21,412 nt of DNA from DASRAJ01 sp039920305 (GTDB taxonomy: Bacteria > Bacteroidota > Bacteroidia > Chitinophagales > UBA10324): assembly GCA_039920305.1 (NCBI GenBank), contig JBDSEA010000173.1:1-21412 (forward strand). Reading direction: 5' to 3'. This document shows, in pieces, positions 7,075-15,592 of the stretch. The position numbers and the translations under genes were made by a program. Under the pieces are notes generated by a model. The model had not been told where the DNA came from, did no database searches, and saw only the letters and a program-made list of their open reading frames with translations. Positions within the stretch are counted from its first letter, which is position 1; each line of letters starts with the position of its first letter.

Positions 7075-9102
7075 ATGAATAAAAAATCTCCAGAGAGCGT
7101 TACAGCAACCTTAAAATCAGTAGAAGAATATTCCTTGTTCTCTGAGTTAGACATTCATTTATTCCGGGAGGGAAAGCATTACCGGCTCTATGAAAAATTC
7201 GGATCACACGCCAGGGAATACAAAGGAATTCCAGGAACCTATTTTTCAGTTTGGGCCCCCAATGCAGATTCGGTTTCAGTAACAGGAGATTTTAATGGCT
7301 GGCAGACCGGAACCCATCCGCTGAATATCCGCGTTGATCAATCCGGGATATGGGAAGGATGGATTCCTTATGCCGGCAAGGGCGACCATTATAAGTTTTC
7401 TATTCTAAGCAGATCAGGAAACAGGGTTGAAAAATGCGACCCCTTCGGGTATTATCAAACACAGCCGTCTGATCCCAGTTCTAAAGTACATGATACATGG
7501 TATGAGTGGAATGATGAAAACTGGATGGAGCAGCGGAAGGAAAAAAATAAACTTTCAGCGCCATGGTCGGTTTACGAAATGCATATGGGTTCATGGAGAC
7601 GGAATCCTGATGATCCGGGAAAATTATTGGGTTATCGTGAGATTGCAGGAGACCTTGTGAACCATTTACAGGACTTGTGCTTTACTCATGTAGAGTTTCT
7701 GCCTGTTATGGAACATCCCTACTATGGTTCATGGGGTTATCAGATCACCGGATTTTTTGCGTCGTCATCCCGCTATGGATATCCTCAGGATTTAATGTTT
7801 CTCATTGATGAGCTTCACCGGGCCGGGATCGGGGTAATCCTGGACTGGGTACCGTCACATTTTGCCAGTGACTCATTCGGGCTGATTCAGTTTGATGGTA
7901 CTGCACTGTATGAGCATATTGATTCCAGGCAGGGCTATCATCCTGACTGGAAGAGCTATATTTTCAACTTCGGAAGGAATGAAGTGCGCTCCTTTCTCTT
8001 AAGCAATGCAATCTTCTGGCTCGATCGCTATCATGTGGATGGATTACGGGTAGATGCTGTGGCTTCAATGCTGTATCTCGATTATTCCCGTAAAGAGGGT
8101 GAGTGGATACCCAACGAATTTGGCGGAAGGGAAAATCTTGAAGCAATTTCTTTTATTAAGGAATTCAATACGCAGGTGTACCATGATTTCCCAGGTGTAC
8201 AAACCATCGCAGAAGAATCAACATCATATCCCAAAGTAACCGGTCCGGTTAACGATGGAGGACTTGGCTTCGGGATGAAGTGGATGATGGGATGGATGAA
8301 TGACACGCTGAAATATTTTTCTATGGATCCCATCTACAGGAAGTTCCATCACCACGAGCTTACATTTTCCATTATATACGCGTTCAGCGAAAATTTTATG
8401 CTGCCTCTGTCGCATGATGAGGTGGTGCATCTCAAAAAATCGCTTATTGAAAAAATGCCCGGTGATGAATGGCAGAAATTCGCCAGCCTGCGCTGCCTTT
8501 ATGCTTACATGTACACACACCCGGGGGCAAAACTTTTATTCATGGGTAATGAATTCGGGCAAACACATGAATGGGCGCACGACAGTTCTCTCGACTGGCA
8601 TCTTACGGACAATCCTGCACACCATGGACTGGAAAATTTCTTTCGCGATATGAACCGGCTGTATGTAACAGAGTCTGCGCTTAATCATCGCCCTTTTTCT
8701 GCTGAAGGATTTGAATGGATCAATGCGAATGATGCTGAGAATAGCGTGATTGCTTACATCCGCAAAGGAGAAAAAAAGAATGATGTGATTTTTTTTGCAA
8801 TGAACTTAACTCCGGTACCCAGGCATAATTACCGCTGCGGTGTTCCATTGAAAGGGCAATGGAAGGAAATCCTCAACAGCGATGAATTGAAATATTATGG
8901 AGCCGGGGAAGTGCTGAATTCACGCACGGTCGCAGACGACCGGATACAGGGTGAGATTGAATCAGAAGCCGTGGAAGCCAACGGCAGAAAAAATTCTATC
9001 CTGATTAATCTTCCCCCGCTTGGGGCGGTGATTATGAAATGGACGGGTAGAAAAAAATCTCCCGCAAACAATTACATTCCTGCATCTGTCACACCGCGAT
9101 AA
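7075..9102 (+). CDS. glgB: 1,4-alpha-glucan branching enzyme
   Basis: Cuts alpha-1,4-glucan chains and rejoins the pieces through alpha-1,6 bonds, making the branches of glycogen in the cytoplasm. 675 residues: a CBM48-type N-terminal domain (about 58-120; YFSVWAPNADSVSVTGDFNG), the GH13 barrel, and an all-beta C-terminal domain ending near ILINLPPLGAVIMKW. The catalytic triad is complete: nucleophile Asp327 (GLRVDAVASMLY), acid/base Glu380 (IAEEST) and stabilising Asp448 (LPLSHDEVVH). The 53- and 68-residue gaps between them equal those in E. coli GlgB (405, 458, 526). The protein lacks the extra N-terminal domain of the longer E. coli form. It ends with a short Lys/Pro-containing tail. No other glycogen genes are in the window, so it appears to be a solitary glgB. 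Confidence 0.97.
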   Translation: MNKKSPESVTATLKSVEEYSLFSELDIHLFREGKHYRLYEKFGSHAREYKGIPGTYFSVWAPNADSVSVTGDFNGWQTGTHPLNIRVDQSGIWEGWIPYAGKGDHYKFSILSRSGNRVEKCDPFGYYQTQPSDPSSKVHDTWYEWNDENWMEQRKEKNKLSAPWSVYEMHMGSWRRNPDDPGKLLGYREIAGDLVNHLQDLCFTHVEFLPVMEHPYYGSWGYQITGFFASSSRYGYPQDLMFLIDELHRAGIGVILDWVPSHFASDSFGLIQFDGTALYEHIDSRQGYHPDWKSYIFNFGRNEVRSFLLSNAIFWLDRYHVDGLRVDAVASMLYLDYSRKEGEWIPNEFGGRENLEAISFIKEFNTQVYHDFPGVQTIAEESTSYPKVTGPVNDGGLGFGMKWMMGWMNDTLKYFSMDPIYRKFHHHELTFSIIYAFSENFMLPLSHDEVVHLKKSLIEKMPGDEWQKFASLRCLYAYMYTHPGAKLLFMGNEFGQTHEWAHDSSLDWHLTDNPAHHGLENFFRDMNRLYVTESALNHRPFSAEGFEWINANDAENSVIAYIRKGEKKNDVIFFAMNLTPVPRHNYRCGVPLKGQWKEILNSDELKYYGAGEVLNSRTVADDRIQGEIESEAVEANGRKNSILINLPPLGAVIMKWTGRKKSPANNYIPASVTPR

Positions 9103-9104
9103 GC

Positions 9105-9160
9105 CCAGGCGATCCATAAGATTATGAAACACCTTATTCAGCCTGGCCCTTTATTGCTTT
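9105..9160 (+). terminator. Possible terminator hairpin after glgB
   Basis: CCAGGC (9105-9110) pairs with GCCTGG (9141-9146), and inside it ATAAG (9116-9120) pairs with CTTAT (9133-9137), giving a two-part stem with an asymmetric internal loop. CCCTTTATTGCTTTT follows. The imperfect structure makes this a tentative call. The rest of the stretch to 9337 shows nothing recognisable. Confidence 0.35.
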
Positions 9161-9337
9161 TCAGGTGGTCTTGGGGAAGGCACACTTGCGTCACTACTCC
9201 ATTGCGCATATCGTCTTAAAATCGTCACTCAGTATTCTTCTTAGTGCAGTCCCGCAGCCAACACTTCATCTCAGGATGAGGAGGGCGCTCAGTCGCACTA
9301 TCAAGAAGTGAGGAAGAGTTTCTGCTGAGAAGTAAAT

Positions 9338-10633
9338 TTACCTTACCAATCTCGCGATCAAAACTGCAGCCCTCTTTGCGTCAATGGATAAATAATTAAC
9401 GTTTGCTGTTTCATTCACCGTATGTCCGCCGCCTCCTGCAATGCCCAAACCATCCAGCGACATTTCGACCTCATCACAGGCAAATGAAATGTCGGCGGCG
9501 CCGGCGTTGCGCGGCGGAATAGCTGTTACCACACCAAATCCCAGGTCAACACTTACCCTGCTGTAATCATCAAGCAATTTTTTGTTGCCCTCTGTTAATG
9601 TCATTGGCGGATAGCCGCCATCCCCAAATTCAATTGTGGCTGATGTGTGCGGACCATTTTGCCGGATAATGTCAGTCATTATTTGTCTTGCTCTTTTTAA
9701 CTGCCCGGTGGAAATTGCACGCAGGTCACCTTTTACGATTACATCGCTTGCCACGATATTATTTTTTCCGGATACCGTGATAGTGCCGGTGGAGTCAATA
9801 ACTGATACTTGTGCGCCACCTGCAATCACTCCCGGGCTGAAGGTTAAATTTTCTTCCATGCTTAAAGATTGATAAAATGAATTCAGGATCCGCGCTGCTT
9901 CAAAGATGGCCCCGTTGCCCACATCATTCGTAAAGATCTGTGAGGAATGGGCGGGGGTACCTTTTACAGTCAGAGTCCAGTCTGAGGAACCTCTGCGGGA
10001 AATCAACGCATGATTTGCCATTCCATCACCATCCTCAAATCCAAGGGCAATCTCAGCGCGCTCTGCAGCTTCTTTAATATCTTTTTTTGAAAGTTCAATT
10101 GGGTTACCGCTGTTTTCCTCATCGCCGGTCATGATGATCTCAATATTTATCCTATCAAGTAATCCTGCATCGTGTAATGCCTGCATGGCGAGGATAATGA
10201 TCACATCTCCGCCCTTCATATCTGAAGTGCCGGGGCCCTGCATGATGGAATCGTTAAGCATGGTCCATGATTGAAATTCACTGTCGCGGTCGAAAACCGT
10301 ATCAAGATGACCGATGAGCAAAATTCTTTTCCCGATTCCCCTATGCACAGCGATTAAATGACCTGCCCTGTTGAATGCATCGCCCGGAGACCATCGTGTT
10401 TCAAAGCCGAGCTTATTTAATTCTGTCATAAAAAGTTCTCCCACTTTCTTTACCCCGGCGAAATTCATGGTGCCGCTGTTGATGTTGACAGCCACTTTCA
10501 AAAGTGTTGTGGCTGCAACCATCCTGTTATCAACAGCCTTGCAGATTTTTAACTCCTGCCTGGTTGCCTGTGCCGCAGCGAATTTACACGATAAGATGGA
10601 TAAAATGATGAGGGTTATTTTCATCAGGTTCAT
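9338..10633 (-). CDS. Exported M20-family metallopeptidase (glutamate carboxypeptidase-like)
   Basis: A zinc-dependent peptidase or amidohydrolase of 431 residues with an N-terminal signal peptide (hydrophobic core about 5-15, likely cleavage after AAAQ, residues 19-22), so it probably acts in the periplasm. The di-zinc site is complete: His109 and Asp111 in GHLDT, Asp138 in GTSDMKGG, the Glu172-Glu173 pair in TGDEENSG (catalytic base and metal ligand), Glu200 in GFEDGDG, and His404 in GGGGHTVNE. The dimerisation domain carries the usual His229 (TPAHSS). Members cleave C-terminal glutamate or other small peptides and N-acyl amino acids; the exact substrate is not determined. ATG at 10633 was chosen; Met4 (10624) gives an equally good signal peptide. 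It is monocistronic, convergent with glgB, and faces a long non-coding stretch upstream. Confidence 0.93.
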   Translation of the reverse strand: MNLMKITLIILSILSCKFAAAQATRQELKICKAVDNRMVAATTLLKVAVNINSGTMNFAGVKKVGELFMTELNKLGFETRWSPGDAFNRAGHLIAVHRGIGKRILLIGHLDTVFDRDSEFQSWTMLNDSIMQGPGTSDMKGGDVIIILAMQALHDAGLLDRINIEIIMTGDEENSGNPIELSKKDIKEAAERAEIALGFEDGDGMANHALISRRGSSDWTLTVKGTPAHSSQIFTNDVGNGAIFEAARILNSFYQSLSMEENLTFSPGVIAGGAQVSVIDSTGTITVSGKNNIVASDVIVKGDLRAISTGQLKRARQIMTDIIRQNGPHTSATIEFGDGGYPPMTLTEGNKKLLDDYSRVSVDLGFGVVTAIPPRNAGAADISFACDEVEMSLDGLGIAGGGGHTVNETANVNYLSIDAKRAAVLIARLVR

Positions 10634-11273
10634 GCAGGGGAAAGGTAGCTAATTACGGAATTGGCAATCGGGCAGATAATTTTGTAAATAGAAAAACGGA
10701 ATCAATTAGCTCAAGTTATGAGAATTGAATTAAAATTTAGTGAATCTACCCACGCTAAATTTTTGTACGGGCATCACTTTTTCTTTTTCAGGATAAGGAA
10801 GCAAGGGTTGTTGTGAACTTCCAGCGGATCACCCTTATTTCATGTTAAAAATGACAAATGCCATCTGTCAAAGCAACGGCATTGGTCTAAAAGAGTTTAC
10901 GTGATAATATTTTACTGCTCCTGATTTTTAAGTTTTTTATTCCACATAAGAAGTTGTTCATACCCGCAGGCGAATGCAGCAACGCTATGTGCAGACGCGT
11001 CCACAAAAGCAAGAATGACCTCTGATATTTTCACGCACCTGTAAGTTATTGTTAGAACAGGTGAAAATCACTGGTTTCAAAACAGTTCCTAAAAAATATC
11101 TGAGATGGGGAACACCGCGATCTAAAAAATTTCTACTCACTGAGGGGAATGATCAGAAATCAGAAACTTTCGGATATCCGGCAGTTGATTCATTTTTTAA
11201 CCCGTAAGAATCATTAAGATATTGGTACTCATCTGTAGGAAAGGAATTCTATTTTGCAAAAAAATAAACCCTC
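10634..11273. other. 640-base intergenic stretch without a convincing gene
   Basis: Both strands lack a credible coding frame. A 32-codon frame at 10718-10816 (+) begins plausibly but ends in Phe-rich sequence and has no recognisable family. An inverted repeat CACCTG (11036-11041) / CAGGTG (11058-11063), partly extended by TTTTCAC and GTGAAAA, sits near the middle. Just before the next gene, TATTTTG (11250-11256) could be a weak -7 element. The stretch may hold decayed sequence or an unrecognised RNA. I cannot support either. Confidence 0.5.
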
Positions 11274-11891
11274 ATGAAAAAATCAATTCTTCTCCCAATT
11301 GCAATTTTCTTGCTCTGCACAACCATACAAGCGATGGCACAAGCTATTAGTGAAGGCAATGTTTTAATATGCGCCGGCTATGGTTTTCCGAATCTTCTTG
11401 GAGCGGTATTCAACGCCTATGAAACTGAGGAAGGCTACAAGGCAACCAGTATCGGACCTGTTTATGTAAAAGGTGAATACCTGGTGACGGATAATATCGG
11501 CATTGGGATTAATGTTGCGTGGGCTAACACCAATGTAAAGTACCAGATCGATGGTTTCGACAGTGTTTTTAACACCGTGCCTTACGAATACAAGATCAAG
11601 AGATCTACTTATAGTATTCTTGGCCGCGTCAATTTTCACTTTGGGAGTTCTGATAAGTTTGATCCGTATGCCGGGCTCGGCCTCGGTTACAGAAATGCCA
11701 ACTGGTCCTTCAGCAACAATGATCCTAACAGCATCTCGACAGGAAGTATTCCAAACCTCGTTCCCTTTGGTTTTGAACTGACTCTTGGCGCTCATTATTT
11801 CTTTACAGATGTTATCGGTGCTTATGCTGAAATAGGAGCATCGAAGTCACCATTTCAGATAGGCCTGACGGCTAAGTTTGGAGGAAAATAA
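11274..11891 (+). CDS. Small outer-membrane beta-barrel protein
   Basis: A 205-residue protein with a clear signal peptide (MKKSILLPIAIFLLC, likely cleavage after AMAQA, near residue 24). The mature part alternates hydrophobic and polar residues with many Gly and aromatic residues, as in eight-stranded barrels of the OmpW/OmpX or 'outer membrane protein beta-barrel' (PF13505-like) group. Strand-like segments are YLVTDNIGIGINVAWA, STYSILGRVNFHFG, YAGLGLGYRNANWSF and FELTLGAHYFFTDVIG, followed by AYAEIGASKSPFQIGLTAKF. A channel, adhesion or structural role cannot be chosen from the sequence. It is monocistronic and convergent with the hydratase gene. No T9SS tail is present, so it should be inserted by the BAM pathway. 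Confidence 0.8.
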   Translation: MKKSILLPIAIFLLCTTIQAMAQAISEGNVLICAGYGFPNLLGAVFNAYETEEGYKATSIGPVYVKGEYLVTDNIGIGINVAWANTNVKYQIDGFDSVFNTVPYEYKIKRSTYSILGRVNFHFGSSDKFDPYAGLGLGYRNANWSFSNNDPNSISTGSIPNLVPFGFELTLGAHYFFTDVIGAYAEIGASKSPFQIGLTAKFGGK

Positions 11892-12014
11892 TCCCGGATC
11901 ATTCTGAAAATGAAAAGCGGATTCTCAAAAGCAGCATCCTTTTTTTCAATAAATGTTCTGGGATGTTTATCGATCCATCGTTCAATCCGAATGCACCGGT
12001 AGGTTTTGACACCC

Positions 12015-12794
12015 TTACCATTTGAATTTTTTCTTCTCCAGGAATGCTGTAACCCCCTTTTTACAGTCTTCACCGGCTCGCGAGGTTGCATTCATATTTG
12101 CGGCAAGGGTGAGCGCAGCATTCAATTCCATAGAGGGAATTTTTGAAAGCAATTCTTTGGTGGCCGAAAGAGATTGTGCTGAGCACTCTTCACAAAGCTT
12201 CTGTGCAAATTGATTTACGTGAGAATCAATTGAATCTTTTGGTATTACCCCATTGATAAGATTGATGTGTAAAGCTTCTTCCGCGAATATCAATTTGCCG
12301 GTAAGCAGCAGCTCGCGCGCCATAGTACCTGAAATTTTTCTTGCAAGAAATACACTCACCAAAGCGGGTATGAAACCAATCTTTACTTCTGTATAACCAA
12401 ACTTCGCTTCTGGCACTGCAAAGCAAAAATCACAAACTGTCACAAGTCCGCAACCCCCGGCAATCGCATGACCTTCGACCTGCGCAATAATGATTTTTTT
12501 ATTACTGTACATCCCGATAAAAAGCTCCCTGAGCGAATTGGAATCTGCGAGGTTCTCTTCAAAGGAAAAATTCTGAAGCTTCTGAAGGTAATCGAGATCA
12601 GCTCCTGAACTGAAGACGTCACCTTCTGCTTTGAGCACGATCACCTTTACATCATCATCATTTTCAAGATGGGTAAATGCTTTGGTTAATTCTGCAACCA
12701 GAGCATCATTCAGGGCATTCTTTTTTTCACTCCGGCATAAAGTAATATTTGCGACTCGATTCTCTTTTTCGATTCTGATAAAAGCAGGATTCAT
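12015..12794 (-). CDS. Enoyl-CoA hydratase/isomerase family protein, probably methylglutaconyl-CoA hydratase
   Basis: Crotonase-fold enzyme of 259 residues, cytoplasmic. Oxyanion-hole segments are FSSGADLDYL (61-70) and HAIAGGCGL (109-117). Both catalytic glutamates of true hydratases are present: Glu136 in KFGYTEVKIGF and Glu161 in ARELLLTG. The sequence closely resembles Bacteroidota proteins annotated as methylglutaconyl-CoA hydratase (LiuC type) of leucine breakdown, as recalled from family knowledge. That narrower role is an inference, since no other leucine-degradation gene is adjacent. It may also work on other short enoyl-CoAs. The ATG at 12794 follows an upstream -7-like TATATTTG box. 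The gene is convergent with the beta-barrel gene (123 bases between) and lies 82 bases beyond the end of the propeller gene, on the same strand. Confidence 0.9.
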   Translation of the reverse strand: MNPAFIRIEKENRVANITLCRSEKKNALNDALVAELTKAFTHLENDDDVKVIVLKAEGDVFSSGADLDYLQKLQNFSFEENLADSNSLRELFIGMYSNKKIIIAQVEGHAIAGGCGLVTVCDFCFAVPEAKFGYTEVKIGFIPALVSVFLARKISGTMARELLLTGKLIFAEEALHINLINGVIPKDSIDSHVNQFAQKLCEECSAQSLSATKELLSKIPSMELNAALTLAANMNATSRAGEDCKKGVTAFLEKKKFKW

Positions 12795-12832
12795 GGGGAA
12801 TGGTTTGGTTGCGTATATACAGCAGCGCTGGT

Positions 12833-12840
12833 CAAATATA
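12833..12840 (-). promoter_or_regulatory. Bacteroidota -7 promoter box upstream of the hydratase gene
   Basis: Read on the minus strand this is TATATTTG, a perfect match to TAnnTTTG, 38 bases before the ATG. No TTG sits at the expected -33 distance, so it is only half supported. It would let the hydratase be transcribed independently of the upstream propeller gene. Confidence 0.4.
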
Positions 12841-12876
12841 GAGGGAAAAAATACCGCTGAGAAGCGTACAAGCTGG

Positions 12877-14760
12877 CTACCTTACTATATTGAACTTCGT
12901 TGTGAAGTTGAAATCATCTGAAGCAATATGCGCAATGTAAAATCCTTGCGGAAGAAAACTGAGCTTGAGTTTCTGAGAAGGAGAAATTATTTCAGAAGTT
13001 TCAAAAACAATTTTTCCTTTCAGGTCACAAACATTTATGGTTCCTTTACCTGGATGATCAATTGGAAGATTTAATTCTATTTCCCCCGATGAGGGGTTAG
13101 GAAAAATAATTCCATCCTTCTCAGCGGCAACCTCATCCACCAGAGTATTATTCAATACTTCATTTCCTGATACCTCTATATACACGATGGTGCTCAACTC
13201 GCCATTGTTGCAAGGATCTGGATCATTGTAGGTGGCACCTACACCTGCACAAAAATCCTTTTGATAAATCAGGTGAAGGTTAGCATCATTCTCCCTTGCA
13301 ATGCACGCGTAAATACACTCGGAATTAGGATCATTTGCAATATCGTACGGATAACTCCAGGTTACTCCGCTGTTTGATGTACCCATTAAATAAGTATGGC
13401 GTACATTTTTTTGGTCCTTGTCAATTCCATTTTCATACAATGCGGAATAGGTGAAATACAAATTTCCAAGATCATCTAAACCTGATGAAGGATGAGTTGC
13501 AAAGCCTGAATTAAAAAAACCGTAACCGGTTGCATCAAGTACTCCGTTATAATTCAAATCCAGAGCACCGGTAATCAATTGCATGGGTAATGTATCGAGG
13601 TTTGAATTCCAGTATAGGATTCCATTGGATGTTGGCTCAAAGCTAAATTGATTGTCAGTGGAATCGTCATTGTAAATCTGGTTGTACCCGGCCCATACAT
13701 GAATTGTTCCGCTCTTATCAATCAATACAGAAAGTGATCCGTCGTTGGTTTCAACCAAATCAGGAATGCTGTCTCCATTCACATCTGATACCTGGTCATA
13801 AAACCGTGCAATGGGAAACTTCTGGATAGTAGTTTTTTCCCAGGTAAGGCCGCTGCTTGGTGAAAAGAAAAGAGCAAGATCATTTCCAAATCCTCCCACC
13901 ACAATCGCCACATTATTCTGATAGGCATCAATTGCATAATTATCAGGTCGGATTCGGGCATACGAAAGTGAGTCAAGGCCTTCAATGACAATTTTTTGCT
14001 TATCCCATGTGGCACCATTATCTGATGAGCGGTAATAAAGAAGAGCGCCATCAATTCCCTGGTATTTTATTCCACCCTGCAGGGTGGGAAGTGTGAGCGC
14101 TATTGCATGCAAATACGGTGAGCCACCCCGGATAATTCTCGGCCACCATACCCCGAATGTGTTAGGTGCCTGCAGGTTACCCAATTCTTCAATCCATGAT
14201 CCTTCTCCGGGTACAGGTCTGCTGTTAATCTGGACAAGGCCGAATTGCAGGTTGTGACATAATACATATTCATGTGCATTATCACTTGTTACCACAACAT
14301 TCGGCCAGCCGGTCCGTACATCCTCAATTCTTGAAGTGGGATTTGGCTGCCAGAAATTACCATTGAAATAGTTGTATCCGGTGCCGCGTGAAGTAAAATC
14401 AGGATCAATAGTTGGGGCAAAATTCCAGACTGCATTCATCTTGCCCGATAGCTCATCTCTGAAAAGTGAATGACATACTGAGGCATTCGTTTGCAAATCA
14501 AAATAGGTGTTGCCGATTTCTACTGAGGTAAACCCCCGCAGATCACTTTGTTTAGGTTGTATAAACGAATGAAAAATATTGGTGCGATCAGAAGAACCCG
14601 GATAGGTGATATTTTCACTCTCCGGTTTAAAAGGGGCGAATTGAGAGGAAAGGCTTACTGGAATTCCGGGAGGAATAAACTTCCAATCGTCCTGTTGATA
14701 TTGCGCTTGTGCAGCCGACAGAAAAAAAAGGGCAAAAAATGCAGCGGAAAAATATTTCAT
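12877..14760 (-). CDS. Secreted Asp-box (BNR-type) propeller protein with calcium-loop-like motifs and T9SS sorting domain
   Basis: A 627-residue secreted protein counted from the ATG at 14760, which opens a good signal peptide (MKYFSAAFFALFFLSAAQAQ). The frame is open further upstream to 14892, but that would bury the signal peptide and run past the promoter. Asp-boxes at residues 245-252 (SSDNGATW), 300-307 (SPSSGLTW) and 461-468 (TSNSGVTW) indicate a sialidase/sortilin-like propeller. Two acidic loops, DVNGDSIPD (326-334) and DLNYNGVLD (401-409), resemble EF-hand/dockerin or FG-GAP calcium-binding loops. A T9SS type A tail spans about 552-627 (IFPNPSSGEIEL, GFYIAHI). I see no convincing sialidase catalytic set, so an enzyme role is not claimed. 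The function is unknown; it is probably a surface or released binding protein. Confidence 0.88.
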   Translation of the reverse strand: MKYFSAAFFALFFLSAAQAQYQQDDWKFIPPGIPVSLSSQFAPFKPESENITYPGSSDRTNIFHSFIQPKQSDLRGFTSVEIGNTYFDLQTNASVCHSLFRDELSGKMNAVWNFAPTIDPDFTSRGTGYNYFNGNFWQPNPTSRIEDVRTGWPNVVVTSDNAHEYVLCHNLQFGLVQINSRPVPGEGSWIEELGNLQAPNTFGVWWPRIIRGGSPYLHAIALTLPTLQGGIKYQGIDGALLYYRSSDNGATWDKQKIVIEGLDSLSYARIRPDNYAIDAYQNNVAIVVGGFGNDLALFFSPSSGLTWEKTTIQKFPIARFYDQVSDVNGDSIPDLVETNDGSLSVLIDKSGTIHVWAGYNQIYNDDSTDNQFSFEPTSNGILYWNSNLDTLPMQLITGALDLNYNGVLDATGYGFFNSGFATHPSSGLDDLGNLYFTYSALYENGIDKDQKNVRHTYLMGTSNSGVTWSYPYDIANDPNSECIYACIARENDANLHLIYQKDFCAGVGATYNDPDPCNNGELSTIVYIEVSGNEVLNNTLVDEVAAEKDGIIFPNPSSGEIELNLPIDHPGKGTINVCDLKGKIVFETSEIISPSQKLKLSFLPQGFYIAHIASDDFNFTTKFNIVR

Positions 14761-14780
14761 TGAGTCTATATAGAATCGTC

Positions 14781-14810
14781 CAAAGTTAAACTGTTCGAAA
14801 CAGATTGCAA
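14781..14810 (-). promoter_or_regulatory. Bacteroidota-type promoter of the propeller gene with a palindrome in the spacer
   Basis: On the minus strand TTG (14810-14808) and TAACTTTG (14788-14781) are separated by 19 bases, matching the -33 TTG / -7 TAnnTTTG consensus of the Bacteroidota housekeeping sigma factor. Transcription would start near 14774, giving a leader of about 14 bases. The spacer contains an inverted repeat CTGTT-CGA-AACAG (14791-14803) that could be an operator. Confidence 0.6.
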
Positions 14811-14836
14811 ACCATGGTTTACTCGCTATTAATTTT

Positions 14837-15589
14837 ATGAACAGAGGAAAATTAATTCTGAAGCTGGCAATACTTTTATTTACGTCATGCACATCCCTTA
14901 AAACCTATACTTCACTTGATCATGCGCTGAATAATCCTGAATCCGTTGAAAGATTAAAAATTACGTACAAGGAACTGCATCCGCTTCCATCTGAAATTGC
15001 ACAGCTGACAAATCTCAGGGAACTCATCCTTTTCCGGACTCGCCTGGATTCGCTGCCTGCCGTGATCGGCACACTTACTTCGTTAGAAAAGCTTTCGGTA
15101 ACCAGTTGCCGGCTGCACTCAGTCAATTATGCTGTTGGTCAATTGACTCACCTTAAAGTACTTCGCCTTCAAAACAATCAGCTAACCTCACTTCCGTCTT
15201 CTATCGGTAACCTTTCTGAATTAACGGAGTTACAGCTTGATAATAACTATATTGATTCACTTCCTCATGAAACAGGTAATCTTGAAAGGCTGCGTTATTT
15301 TTCAATTAATGGAAATAGCCTGAGAAAGCTCCCGTCATCCCTTGGAAATTTGTTGGAGTTGCAGTATTTATTTCTGGCTGATAATGACCTGAACTCCTTA
15401 CCGGGTGATATCGGAAATCTGAGTGGGTTGATTGAGCTGGATGTTGCCCATGCAGGAGCACTACTGAAAATTCCTGACAGCATTTGTTCTATCCGTAACC
15501 TTGAAAAACTTACAGTGGATGCCACCATCATTATTCCCTATTGCCTGCAAAGCAGGATATCATCCCGATTCACAATCGTATTAAAATGA
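14837..15589 (+). CDS. Leucine-rich-repeat lipoprotein
   Basis: A 250-residue protein with a lipoprotein-type signal sequence: a basic start, hydrophobic segment 6-15, then FTSC with the putative lipidated Cys18. The Phe at lipobox position -3 is not ideal. From about residue 40 on there are eight or so leucine-rich repeats of 23 residues with the pattern LPSSIGNLSELTELQLDNN, the kind found in Bacteroidota and in plant-type ('Ras-group') LRR proteins. LRRs bind proteins; no enzyme domain is attached. It probably sits on the outer membrane facing the periplasm or surface. It is divergent from the propeller gene (76 bases between the starts) and its stop is only three bases from the end of the convergent RNase Z gene. 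The binding partner is unknown. Confidence 0.85.
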   Translation: MNRGKLILKLAILLFTSCTSLKTYTSLDHALNNPESVERLKITYKELHPLPSEIAQLTNLRELILFRTRLDSLPAVIGTLTSLEKLSVTSCRLHSVNYAVGQLTHLKVLRLQNNQLTSLPSSIGNLSELTELQLDNNYIDSLPHETGNLERLRYFSINGNSLRKLPSSLGNLLELQYLFLADNDLNSLPGDIGNLSGLIELDVAHAGALLKIPDSICSIRNLEKLTVDATIIIPYCLQSRISSRFTIVLK

Positions 15590-15592
15590 CAG

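Noticed and set aside
10718..10816. A 32-codon plus-strand frame beginning MRIELKFSESTHAKFL
   Set aside because: The beginning faintly recalls an acetyltransferase N-terminus, but it turns into a Phe-rich run and stops; there is no second segment of similarity in any frame after it.
11364..11795. A 143-codon minus-strand frame opposite the beta-barrel gene
   Set aside because: The plus-strand frame has a signal peptide and a barrel pattern and explains the region; the opposite frame has no recognisable features.
14761..14892. A longer N-terminus for the secreted propeller protein
   Set aside because: It would place the signal peptide about 44 residues inside the protein and would require the start to lie upstream of the best promoter.
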